Of a stretch of DNA of 64,000 bases, positions 22,101-28,623 are shown piece by piece. Origin of the DNA: Prosthecobacter debontii (lineage in GTDB: Bacteria; Verrucomicrobiota; Verrucomicrobiia; Verrucomicrobiales; Verrucomicrobiaceae); NCBI GenBank assembly GCA_945869695.1, contig CAMBPV010000001.1, positions 1 to 64,000 of the forward strand, in the 5' to 3' direction. The translations under genes and the position numbers were made by a program. Every line of letters starts with the position of its first letter. The stretch's first letter is position 1. The notes below the pieces were generated by a model. That model worked only from the letters and a program-made list of their open reading frames with translations. It was not told where the DNA came from and did not search any database.

Positions 22101-24009
22101 TACGATGAACGTAACGTTCAGCCCTCCAGTATCTGGTGCTCTCACGGGAGTCGATGTCGGTCGCGTATTGGTCCCCGGTTCCACGAGCCTGAGCCCTGCG
22201 AGTGGGCTCTATACCATCACTGCCTCGGGTGACGACATCTTTTTCAATGCCGACGGTTTCCATTTTGCCCAAACTCGAATCACCGGAGACGGAGAAATCC
22301 GAGCCCGCGTGACTGGCCAGACAAACACGAATGATTGGGCCAAAGCAGGCATCATGATGCGAGAAACGCTGACTGCCGGATCCCGCCACTCCACGGTCTT
22401 CACAACCCCCGCAACAACGGGGAACGGCTTCGGCATCGTTTCCCGCACGATAATCGACGGAACCACTTCATACCAAGGTCCTCGACCCATGAGTGCGCCG
22501 CCCAATAACTGGGTAAGACTGGTGAGGTCAGGAAACACACTGACCGGTTTTGTATCCTCAAATGGCACCACCTGGACACAATTAGGCACAACGACTTTCA
22601 GTGCCCTTGCTCCCACTCTGCACTTTGGGCTCGTGGTCACTGCGACGGATGACTACGCCTCAACCACCTCCACTTCAACTTTCGACAACGTTCAGATCAC
22701 CGGAGCTCCAGGTGCTGCCATGGCCTCCCGCTCCTCCACACGACTCCCCACCCCAGCTTCGGTCACCTCCGCAGATCCGAGCCTCCGACTGGGATCCACG
22801 GGAGATTCGGCACTCAGCCTTTCGTTCACAAGATCCACCTCTGCAGACACTCGATACGAATTACAGCTCTTGTCTGACCTTTCGAAGTCACCCTCAGGTT
22901 GGAGACGCGCCGGCACTGAGCCGACGATCACCCCAGGCGCGGCAGGTGGGCAGACCCTTTCCTATTCGGATTTTTCAAAGGAATTTGCGGGTTCTAATCA
23001 AGGCTTTGCTCGCCTCCACATTGAACAAGACACGAACGACGACGGATTCGCGGAAACCGAGAGAAACGGAGAGGTCTTCGGTTTCACCCGAACTCTCTAC
23101 CCCGTCGGAACCGCAACCGCAGGCAATCCATTTGCGGCTCCCTCACAGGGTTCGGGAGTGATTGCATCCGTTGGCACTCACTCGTTCACGCTCGATAACA
23201 CCTTGTCGCTTCCGAGCGGCAAAGCTTGCTATGCAGAGGTGATCAAAGGCAAATATGCGGGACATCGATTCGAAATTGACGAATCCGCCAGCCGTGGACG
23301 CACGATCAGTTTAGAGTCTAGGGCAGCCCAAAGCACCTTGAATGCTCTGCCAACAGATCTCAGAGGTGACAGTGTCGAGATCAGGCCACATCGCACCGTT
23401 TCCGAACTCTTCCCAGAAAGCCGTTTCACGGGCGCAACAAACATGGATTCCGCAGACCGACTTCTCTTTCACAACGGAAATAGCTTCGAAACACTTTGGC
23501 TTCACAAAAGCTCCAATGGCAGCCCGCGATGGGTCAAAGAAGGGGATATCACTCTGTCGAGCGCAGGTTCCCGGATCATTGGCGTCACGGAAGGTCTTTT
23601 GATCCAAATTCGCAACACCCCCGTTAGCCTCACCTTCAGTGGCATCGTCCGACAAAACGCCGTGGCACTCCCCCTCAAAACCGGAGCTCAACTGGTTGCC
23701 AATGTCTGGCCCGCAGGCATGTCCCCCAATTCCCTGGGTCTCACAGTTGCCAACGGCTTCGTGGGGAGTCAGAATCCAGCGAGTTCTGACCAAGTCCATG
23801 TTTGGTTGGGCGATACTAAAGTCGGCGCATCGGGCTATCTCACCCATTACCTTTTGAGGTCAACCACCCTTCACCAATGGACAACCACCGGTGACGCGGC
23901 TCTTGCGAGTCAAAACGAATCGACTCTCCTCCCCATCATGCGGGCAGCATTCATCAAAAGCACCACCGATAAGCCAATTTTCCTCTCCCCCTTATCCTGG
24001 GCGCCTTAA
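16189..24009 (+). CDS. Giant secreted copper-radical oxidase/PA14/propeller/c-heme multidomain protein (2606 aa)
   Basis: A signal peptide is followed by a kelch-type galactose/glyoxal-oxidase domain (about 50-540). All copper-radical ligands seem present: HDMFC (Cys138) and RWYNTS (Tyr183) for the thioether pair, NYHS (Tyr398, His399), and LTHSVNTDQR (His480). The Trp that stacks on the cofactor in galactose oxidase is not evident. Next come a putative Ig module (542-615), PA14 (631-790), a second Ig (796-865), PKD (885-954), and a YVTN-like propeller (991-1337). Two c-heme motifs follow, CASCH (1373-1377) and CAQCH (1500-1504), with a peroxidase-like LRGLWATGPYLHDGS. Then there are three Ig/laminin-like modules, two of which (1691-1884 and about 1982-2175) are close internal repeats. 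The end resembles a verrucomicrobial conserved C-terminal domain. The oxidase would make H2O2 beside a heme domain. It overlaps the MbnP-MbnH gene by 4 bases. Confidence 0.85.
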   Translation: MKILLNQLPLATLLLSLITSDMRGEVGHAADDELALAAAQIASRSTPGAAAASGTTATLAAAVDPADCINSGAWGPVINWTPHIPVSAANLPDGRILTFASNQRTSFPVGPEFTFAATWNPATGVFQEVNHPSHDMFCGGITLMPDGRVMVNGGRNSTPFTSVFDWRNNSWTRLQNMTGGRWYNTSVSMPNGHVFTATGDGTGINTTERWSPSGWTLLTGMPWPAILGSDAGYFKHWHPFMSVGPDGRVLHFGPTDTMHWFTTDGTGSFVNAGTAVPGTHYPKEGCFAMYDEGKVLVAGGSINTNSSPIDGSIGISTSAAYIVDMTTNPPRATVTGSMAFPRQFANAVVLPSGEVLVMGGNSPGVKFSDQGSILPCEIWNPRTGTWRTVASITVPRNYHSISLLLADGRVMAAGGGLGGADHRDAQLYTPPCLFTATGTAVTRPVLTSAPSVVAPGSVFNVVGTPGLAKFALIRMASLTHSVNTDQRYLSVPFTETTAGNYQLTTHTNANVLLPGYWMLFGINATGAHSISQIMHVNAAAGVTLINPGNQTSNVGTPSSLPINATAPTGTTLVYSASGLPAGLSMNAASGLISGTPTTSGIFNVTITANGGGLTSTQNFTWTTLLINTGSGTILREWWTGINGGVLVSDLTSSASYPNSPAGSNQLTSFETPTDWADNMGQRVRGYIHPPVTGQYRFWIASNDEGQLRLSTNRDPANSTLIAGVPQWSGPREWNKFPQQTSSLITLQAGQSYYVEALMKEGAGADNLAIAWATPGSSTPVVIAGQYLSPWVNNSPPLLTNPGNRVHVIGSPVNVNVIATDANNDPLSYSASALPTGLSINTNTGIITGTPTATGTFNSTVRVTDGRSPVVSATFVWTINLIVNLNPPIASPPSTTGVALNYTSGSTGGANVRYKWSWGDGTADTAFSSNPAATHTFASPGRYQITITATDDSGRITTSTFYQGIHAPLSTLRPTSSSSIAFEDRPAGTNDRVWCVNPDNDSVAVFDAVTRARAAEINVGTAPRALAIAPDGRVWVSNVESSTISIINPSTLTVVQTLTLARAARPFGIAFDPDGTDGWVACEGTGLLLRMNPTTGTQSASLNVGLNARHLSVTANSSRVLVSRFITPPLPGESTATINNTDQTGGEVISVLTSTLAIEKTTILTHSTRADSITTGRGIPNYLGPAVISPDGLTAWVPSKQDNIKRGMLRDGSQLTHDQTVRSVASRIVITGGIAANTDDMLGRVDFDNAGIASNGTFERTGLYFFTALEGSREIGVVDVWGKKEIKRFSAGRAPQAVVTSPDGRTVYAHNFMDRTITVHDVGPLLDGADATPTLTATLNCVTTERLSAPVLLGKQHFYDATDSRIAFQQYISCASCHNDGAQDGRTWDFTGFGEGLRNTITLRGHGGTAHGPLHWTGNFDEVQDFENQIRNLNLGTGLISGGNPHPPMGTANAGRSADLDALAAYVTSLSSQDISPFRSTNGTLTTAAVAGKSVFENTNCAQCHSGPAFTNSSPNVAANIGTIKPTTGNRLGTSLTGLDVPTLRGLWATGPYLHDGSAATLAAAVQAHQGVNLNATDLSNLVSYLQQIDGGEVSAPVLAAPAITLTGPTSAPGAFDVTLSSTQIVTGLTASEFVLSNGSATALNGSGASYTLRITPTTPGPVSVSLPAGRCFNVANIGNIASNSLSITLVSGALVLTSSDVGPVIVPGTTSASNGTYTLTAAGEDIYFNEDGLRFAFQQVTGDGEIIARVTSQTLTNEWAKAGVMIRENLSGGSRHVTAFTTPIAAGNGFGMVWRPTANAATDYARGPNLNAAPNNWVRLVRAGTTITAYASANGTSWTEISSATLAALPSSVYFGLALSAGDNYSGAVGTGTFDNVSINGALNPTPPSVTLVASPTTVSGAFTVTATFTQNITGLSSSDFIITNGTASAISGSGTQYSVTITPNVAGAVSITLPAGSVTNAAGLGNIASNTMNVTFSPPVSGALTGVDVGRVLVPGSTSLSPASGLYTITASGDDIFFNADGFHFAQTRITGDGEIRARVTGQTNTNDWAKAGIMMRETLTAGSRHSTVFTTPATTGNGFGIVSRTIIDGTTSYQGPRPMSAPPNNWVRLVRSGNTLTGFVSSNGTTWTQLGTTTFSALAPTLHFGLVVTATDDYASTTSTSTFDNVQITGAPGAAMASRSSTRLPTPASVTSADPSLRLGSTGDSALSLSFTRSTSADTRYELQLLSDLSKSPSGWRRAGTEPTITPGAAGGQTLSYSDFSKEFAGSNQGFARLHIEQDTNDDGFAETERNGEVFGFTRTLYPVGTATAGNPFAAPSQGSGVIASVGTHSFTLDNTLSLPSGKACYAEVIKGKYAGHRFEIDESASRGRTISLESRAAQSTLNALPTDLRGDSVEIRPHRTVSELFPESRFTGATNMDSADRLLFHNGNSFETLWLHKSSNGSPRWVKEGDITLSSAGSRIIGVTEGLLIQIRNTPVSLTFSGIVRQNAVALPLKTGAQLVANVWPAGMSPNSLGLTVANGFVGSQNPASSDQVHVWLGDTKVGASGYLTHYLLRSTTLHQWTTTGDAALASQNESTLLPIMRAAFIKSTTDKPIFLSPLSWAP
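21259..22715 (+). repeat. Internal duplication of a laminin-like module in the 2606-aa protein
   Basis: Two copies, 21259-21840 and 22132-22715, each encode about 195 residues. They share DVG...VLVPG or VIVPG, a TGDGEI-I/R-ARVT core, WAKAG-x-M-x-RE, and an NNWVRLVR segment. Ig-like linkers separate them. The copies differ at many positions, so the duplication is old. Confidence 0.85.
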
Positions 24010-24066
24010 ACCTGATGTCGAAGTTCCAGTTTGATGACCAAATCTTGAGCGCTTGCCGCTTCATGA

Positions 24067-24096
24067 TTGACTCGATTCAACATTTCCTGCTAAAGT
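24067..24096 (+). promoter_or_regulatory. Possible promoter of the pseudopilin gene
   Basis: TTGACT (24067-24072), an 18-base spacer and TAAAGT (24091-24096) lie 17 bases before the ATG. The match is moderate. Confidence 0.35.
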
Positions 24097-24112
24097 CGGT
24101 CATATTCATCAA

Positions 24113-24739
24113 ATGAAATCAAAACTTCTTCAAAGATTGCGCTCAAGACAGATTTCCAATTTCCAAAAGCATCGTGGATTTACCCTGATCGAGTTGCTTG
24201 TGGTGATCACGATCATTGCGATCTTGGCAGGTGCCTCCTTTCCTGTGATTAATGGAGTCATGGCACGTGCGAGAAAGGTGAAAGTCATGAGCGTGGCCAA
24301 AGACCTGCAGGTGGCAATCAAATCCTACCAAACCGAGTATAACCGATACCCTGGCCCTGCGGGTGCAGACTTGACTCTCGACACGTCCAGCGACCTTGAC
24401 TTGGTTTCAGTTTTATTGGGAAACGCAGGCACCGGTGCCTACATGAACCCCCGTGAAATCAAGTTCATCGAATTGCCCATGGCTAAGAATGGTGTTGGAG
24501 GGCTTGTTGGAACTGGTGGAGCCGGGGGATTCACGCTCCTTGATGAGTGGGGTCTAGGTTTCACCGTGATCATGGACAACAATTACGATAATCAAATTCT
24601 CAACCCGGATGCCGCTAACTCGGATCCCCGAGTCTCTACAGGTGCGAGCCCTCAACTGCCAATGAGCGCCATTGTCTATAGCAACGGGCCGGATAAGGCA
24701 CCTACGACCAAAGACGACATTGCTTCTTGGCGGAATTAA
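24113..24739 (+). CDS. Type II secretion-like pseudopilin (prepilin-type N-terminal methylation domain)
   Basis: A 208-residue protein with a short basic leader and the class III prepilin signal GFTLIELLVVITIIAILAGASFPVI (Gly at about 23, Glu at +5 of the mature chain). The globular part has the major-pseudopilin character of GspG: an early AKDLQVAIKSYQTEYNRYPG helix-loop and an Asp-rich C-terminal portion. Verrucomicrobia encode many such solitary pseudopilins. No prepilin peptidase or secretin lies nearby, so the partner machine is elsewhere. It ends 4 bases from the end of the convergent M23 peptidase gene. Confidence 0.88.
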   Translation: MKSKLLQRLRSRQISNFQKHRGFTLIELLVVITIIAILAGASFPVINGVMARARKVKVMSVAKDLQVAIKSYQTEYNRYPGPAGADLTLDTSSDLDLVSVLLGNAGTGAYMNPREIKFIELPMAKNGVGGLVGTGGAGGFTLLDEWGLGFTVIMDNNYDNQILNPDAANSDPRVSTGASPQLPMSAIVYSNGPDKAPTTKDDIASWRN

Positions 24740-24743
24740 GCCG

Positions 24744-25646
24744 CTACTTCTTCCCCTCGTCCGTCAATTTTCCCTGTTTCAGCTTGAGCTTCAGACGCGT
24801 CCAAAAGTCGGACTCGAGTTGCTCATCTGGAACGGTGGCTCTCGCAGGCTCAGCGCTTTGTGTGTTACCCGCTGGCGCAGGCGTCTCTTTGGGCATGATT
24901 TTGTCTTCAGGCTTCGTTTTGTCGGCATTCGCGCCACCTGGAAACACGGGTATGGAAATCGAATTTCCAGCCGAGCCCTTTTCGATATCGGCCAAACTCT
25001 TCCCGTAGGCGGCGAATGTGTTGACCGGCATTTCGAAGCGTTGGAGTCCCGACTGCAAATGCCGACGCGGCGTGATGAAAGCAGTGGGGCTGTAGTAGTT
25101 TGAGTAATCTCGCCCGAATTGGGATCGATTCATCCCGATCTTCAAATTCTTCCGGACCTCAAAGTGCAAGTGGACATAATACATGCCGTTGTTGCTCCCC
25201 ATGGTGCCAACTTGTTGGCCCCGAGCCACGATATCGTGAAGCTTCACATCCCGACGCTGCAGATGCCCGTAGAGTGAATCCACCATCTCGATCTTTCCGG
25301 TGACATCGCGAAAGGCATGGCGAATGATCACCACATTCCCCCAGCCCACGCCGATATTCTCCGACTGGACCACGACGCCGATGCCCATCGAATAAATTGG
25401 ATCTCCCAGGTCACTATCCCCGCCCCCGCGTCCATTCCAGTCCTCGCCCAAGTGCCCATTCGGATAAAAACCTCTCGCTTTGTAATAGCCAGTCCCATCA
25501 GGCTTTCCCACCGGAAAATCGAATCCGTCTGCCAACTGGCACCGGATCGTATCCACACCCAAGGAAGAGGAAACGCCCGAGAGAATCACCGCCACGAGAA
25601 AGACGGACAGCAAATGTCGTTGGCTAGCTGGAGATTTCACATTCAT
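24744..25646 (-). CDS. M23 family metallopeptidase (peptidoglycan endopeptidase)
   Basis: The ATG at 25646 is chosen because it starts a proper signal peptide (hydrophobic about residues 12-29), giving 300 residues. The lysostaphin-type zinc site is visible: GHLGEDW (His and Asp ligands) and HLHFE (HxH). Between them are GVVVQSENIGVGWGNVVIIRH, SLYGHL and GTMGSNNGMY, typical of active M23 peptidases. These enzymes cut peptide crosslinks in peptidoglycan. A C-terminal region of about 80 residues is Pro/Ala/Glu-rich and probably disordered. It is transcribed divergently from uppP, another cell-wall gene, and converges on the pseudopilin gene. Confidence 0.87.
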   Translation of the reverse strand: MNVKSPASQRHLLSVFLVAVILSGVSSSLGVDTIRCQLADGFDFPVGKPDGTGYYKARGFYPNGHLGEDWNGRGGGDSDLGDPIYSMGIGVVVQSENIGVGWGNVVIIRHAFRDVTGKIEMVDSLYGHLQRRDVKLHDIVARGQQVGTMGSNNGMYYVHLHFEVRKNLKIGMNRSQFGRDYSNYYSPTAFITPRRHLQSGLQRFEMPVNTFAAYGKSLADIEKGSAGNSISIPVFPGGANADKTKPEDKIMPKETPAPAGNTQSAEPARATVPDEQLESDFWTRLKLKLKQGKLTDEGKK

Positions 25647-25802
25647 GTGCGCAAACTCCGCTAAACGGAGGGGAATGAACCTATCCAATCTGCAACCGTT
25701 TGCCAATCTTTAATACTTCTTCACAGCGACGCAGCCCTTCAATAAGCGAAATTTTAAGAATCAATAGAACAGATAAATGATCAGGAGCTTGCAATAGCAA
25801 AG

Positions 25803-25811
25803 CCCCCCCCC
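25803..25811 (+). repeat. C9 homopolymer in the uppP 5' region
   Basis: Nine consecutive C bases, 32 bases before the uppP start. Such tracts can vary in length by slippage. Confidence 0.7.
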
Positions 25812-25843
25812 ATTCTAGCCGTCCAGCTTTCCCTCCCAAACTC

Positions 25844-26671
25844 ATGCCCGACTGGCTTGCCGCAATCATCCTAGGTCTCATTGAAGGCCTCACCGAATTC
25901 ATCCCTGTCTCATCGACAGGCCACTTGCTGATCGCAGAAGATTTGATGCAGAAGCGCGGCGTCCTTCACGCTTTGCTCACAGACCCGATCAAAAAAGAAC
26001 TCTTCACCATCATCATCCAAAGCAGTGCAGCGCTCGCCTTGGTCCCCCTTTTCTGGCGAAAGTTCAGTGGGATGATCTTTGCCATTCATGTTCCAGAAAA
26101 CCGCCAGCTGCTCCTGAAGTTATCCGCCGCATTCCTGATCACCTGCATCGTCGGCATGGCGCTCAAGAAAGCCGGCCTAGAGCTTCCAGAGTCTGCGGCT
26201 CCTGTTGCGTGGGCCACCTTGATCGGAGGCTTCGTCATCTTCGGTGTTGAGGCTTGGAGCAGAAACAGGCCCTCGACGTCCAACTTATCCTGGACTCTCG
26301 TCCTCATCTTTGCTGTTGGCCAGATCGTTGCCATGGTCTTTCCCGGAGCCTCGCGCTCAGGCTCCACGATCATGTTTGCTCTGGCGCTTGGCCTTGCTCG
26401 ACCTGCAGCCACGGAGTTCTCCTTCCTCCTGGGCGTTCCGACCCTCCTCGCCGCTGGCGGATACGAGCTTCTCAAGGCGGCAAAGGCAGGCGCACTCATC
26501 GGCATGGATTGGAACTTGGTAATCCTAGGAATGATCGCCTCCGCCATCTCAGCTTTCATTGTGGTCCGTTGGCTCATTCATTTTGTCCAATCCCACACTT
26601 TTAATGGTTTCGCCGTGTACCGCATTGTCCTGGGTTTGGCTCTGCTTGCGTTGATTGCCTGGGGCTTGTAG
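25844..26671 (+). CDS. uppP: Undecaprenyl-diphosphate phosphatase
   Basis: A 275-residue membrane enzyme that dephosphorylates undecaprenyl pyrophosphate, recycling the lipid carrier for peptidoglycan and other envelope polymers. It carries both BacA/UppP signatures: EGLTEFIPVSSTGHLLI (about 15-31, with catalytic Glu and His) and PGASRSGST (about 168-176, with the essential Arg/Ser). Eight hydrophobic segments are visible. It leads a run of close plus-strand genes (29 bases to DUF2062, then 9 to dgt). Confidence 0.96.
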   Translation: MPDWLAAIILGLIEGLTEFIPVSSTGHLLIAEDLMQKRGVLHALLTDPIKKELFTIIIQSSAALALVPLFWRKFSGMIFAIHVPENRQLLLKLSAAFLITCIVGMALKKAGLELPESAAPVAWATLIGGFVIFGVEAWSRNRPSTSNLSWTLVLIFAVGQIVAMVFPGASRSGSTIMFALALGLARPAATEFSFLLGVPTLLAAGGYELLKAAKAGALIGMDWNLVILGMIASAISAFIVVRWLIHFVQSHTFNGFAVYRIVLGLALLALIAWGL

Positions 26672-26700
26672 CCCTACAATGACCGACTCTACCGCCTCCT

Positions 26701-27342
26701 ATGCTGGACCTCGCCAAAGGCTACATCCGAAAATCGGTTTTCAAGACCTATCGGTATTTTAAGCATCCGAGGCGTCTCAAGAAAAACTCGCTCCTTCGCT
26801 GGTTCTCCTTTCACTTTCTCGACAAACGTGTCTGGAGACCAACGCAGCACACTTTCGCGGGCGGACTGGCCGTCGGGATGCTTGTCATGATGCAACTGGT
26901 GCCAGGACAAATGTTCTTTGCAGTCGTCATCGCCGCGGTTCTTCGGGTGAACATCCCCATCGCCATCGTCGCCTGCTGGATCACCAATCCAGTGACCATG
27001 GTGCCCGCTGCCGTTGCTCAGATCACATTGGCAAATTGGGTCATGTCGGCGTTTGGTCATGCAACAGTTCCCGCGCCGGATTTTGACTCCGCCCAGAAAT
27101 TTGTCTCCTTTTTGTGGGACTGGCTCAGCAGCGGAGGTGCGCCTCTCTCAGAGCCACCCTTCGGCGTGCAGACTTCACTCGCCTGGATCAAGGCCATGCT
27201 TGTCGGCGGTGCCTTGGGCGGGCTAATCCTGGCGGGTGTCGGGTACGTAGCCTCGTACTCCATTTGGGGTTTATGTGCTAATTTCTGGTGGAAGAAGCAC
27301 CCCGCTCCACCTCCCTCGAAAGAAATCACTGATGTGAGCTGA
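26701..27342 (+). CDS. DUF2062 membrane protein
   Basis: A 213-residue protein with a basic N-terminus, then a DUF2062-type region: HTFAGGLAVGMLVMMQLVPGQMFFAVVIAAVLRVNIPIAI followed by WITNPVTMVPAAVAQ. Three to four membrane segments are seen. The family is widespread and uncharacterised, often near glycan-transfer or division genes. Its position directly behind uppP suggests an envelope role, by context only. Confidence 0.85.
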   Translation: MLDLAKGYIRKSVFKTYRYFKHPRRLKKNSLLRWFSFHFLDKRVWRPTQHTFAGGLAVGMLVMMQLVPGQMFFAVVIAAVLRVNIPIAIVACWITNPVTMVPAAVAQITLANWVMSAFGHATVPAPDFDSAQKFVSFLWDWLSSGGAPLSEPPFGVQTSLAWIKAMLVGGALGGLILAGVGYVASYSIWGLCANFWWKKHPAPPPSKEITDVS

Positions 27343-27351
27343 ACCACCCCC

Positions 27352-28623
27352 ATGCCCACCAATTCATTCTACACCTCATTCGACACTGAGACGCTCGACG
27401 GGAAAGGCGCTCATGCAGATGACCACCGCAGCCAATTCCAGATTGACCGGGACCGGATCATTCACAGCTCATCGTTTCGGCGACTTCAAAGCAAGACGCA
27501 GGTGTTTCTATCAGGCGAGTACGACTTCTACCGCACACGACTCACCCATTCCATCGAGGTCTCTCAGATCGGTCGCTCCATTTGCGGCTGGCTACAAAAG
27601 TCCAGCGACCTCCTCTCGGACGACTTTTTCATCGATCCCGATCTCGTCGAGTGCGCCTGCCTCTCTCACGATCTAGGGCACCCACCCTTCGGTCACACCG
27701 GCGAGCGCACACTGCACTCCCTCATGGGCGGCAACGGAGGATTTGAGGGCAATGCCCAAACCCTGCGCATTCTGACCCAGACCCTCTTTTCTGAAGGGCG
27801 TGAAGGCATGAATCCAAGCCGAGCCCTGCTGGATTCCGTTCTCAAGTACAAGACGCTGCAATCCGAAGTCAAGGATGCCAAGAACCATTACCTCTACGAC
27901 GATCAGGAGCGCTTCCTCGACTTCACTCTCGCCGGACAATGCTTTCCCGTTGAGTTGACACCCGGCAAGGCGAGGAATCAGTTTCGCAGCATCGAGTGCC
28001 AGATCATGGATTGGGCGGATGACACCGCCTATTCTCTGAATGACATCGCTGACGGCATTCACGCTGGTTTCATCACCCTCTCCCGACTTGAGACTTGGGC
28101 CGCCGACCGGGGCCTTACCAAAGAAGAGTCCCCCCACTTTGAATTTCTCTGTGCCGCCATTCGTGAGAAGCGAGTCGAAGCACGCCTCAATCGGTGCATC
28201 GGTAACTGCATCCGGAGTTGCACCCTCACATCCGACACCAATTTCCTGAGCGCCTCTACCCGCAGGCATCAGTACAGACTCGTCGTTGCTCCTGAAGTCC
28301 AGGCTCAGGCCTCGCTTCACAAAAGGATTGCGCTGGACCTTGTCTTCCTCTCTCCCGCCCTCCAGCAACTTGATCACAAAGCAGACTTCATTCTGACTCG
28401 CCTCTTTGAAGTGCTCCGGGAACGCTACATCGAGAAACCTGCCGCATCGAAGCTTCATCTCATGCCCGCCGGACTCGAAGCAGTGATTGATGAATCCGAA
28501 AATAAATCAACCCGCGCTCGACTCGTCTGTGACTGGATCGCCAACATGACAGATCGTTTTGCTTTCCGCACCTACCGACGCCTTTTTGACGCCGACTTCG
28601 GATCCATCACGGATTTTGTGTAG
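27352..28623 (+). CDS. dgt: Deoxyguanosinetriphosphate triphosphohydrolase-like HD protein
   Basis: A 423-residue HD-superfamily hydrolase. dGTPases convert dGTP to deoxyguanosine and triphosphate. Characteristic pieces are DRDRIIHSSSFRRLQSKTQVF, RLTHSIEV (metal His66), CLSHDLGHPPFGHTGE (His106-Asp107), and a later MDWADDTAYSLNDI with the fourth ligand Asp. It starts 9 bases after the DUF2062 gene. Its last 17 bases overlap the end of the convergent hflX. The family is secure; strict dGTP specificity is not. Confidence 0.92.
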   Translation: MPTNSFYTSFDTETLDGKGAHADDHRSQFQIDRDRIIHSSSFRRLQSKTQVFLSGEYDFYRTRLTHSIEVSQIGRSICGWLQKSSDLLSDDFFIDPDLVECACLSHDLGHPPFGHTGERTLHSLMGGNGGFEGNAQTLRILTQTLFSEGREGMNPSRALLDSVLKYKTLQSEVKDAKNHYLYDDQERFLDFTLAGQCFPVELTPGKARNQFRSIECQIMDWADDTAYSLNDIADGIHAGFITLSRLETWAADRGLTKEESPHFEFLCAAIREKRVEARLNRCIGNCIRSCTLTSDTNFLSASTRRHQYRLVVAPEVQAQASLHKRIALDLVFLSPALQQLDHKADFILTRLFEVLRERYIEKPAASKLHLMPAGLEAVIDESENKSTRARLVCDWIANMTDRFAFRTYRRLFDADFGSITDFV

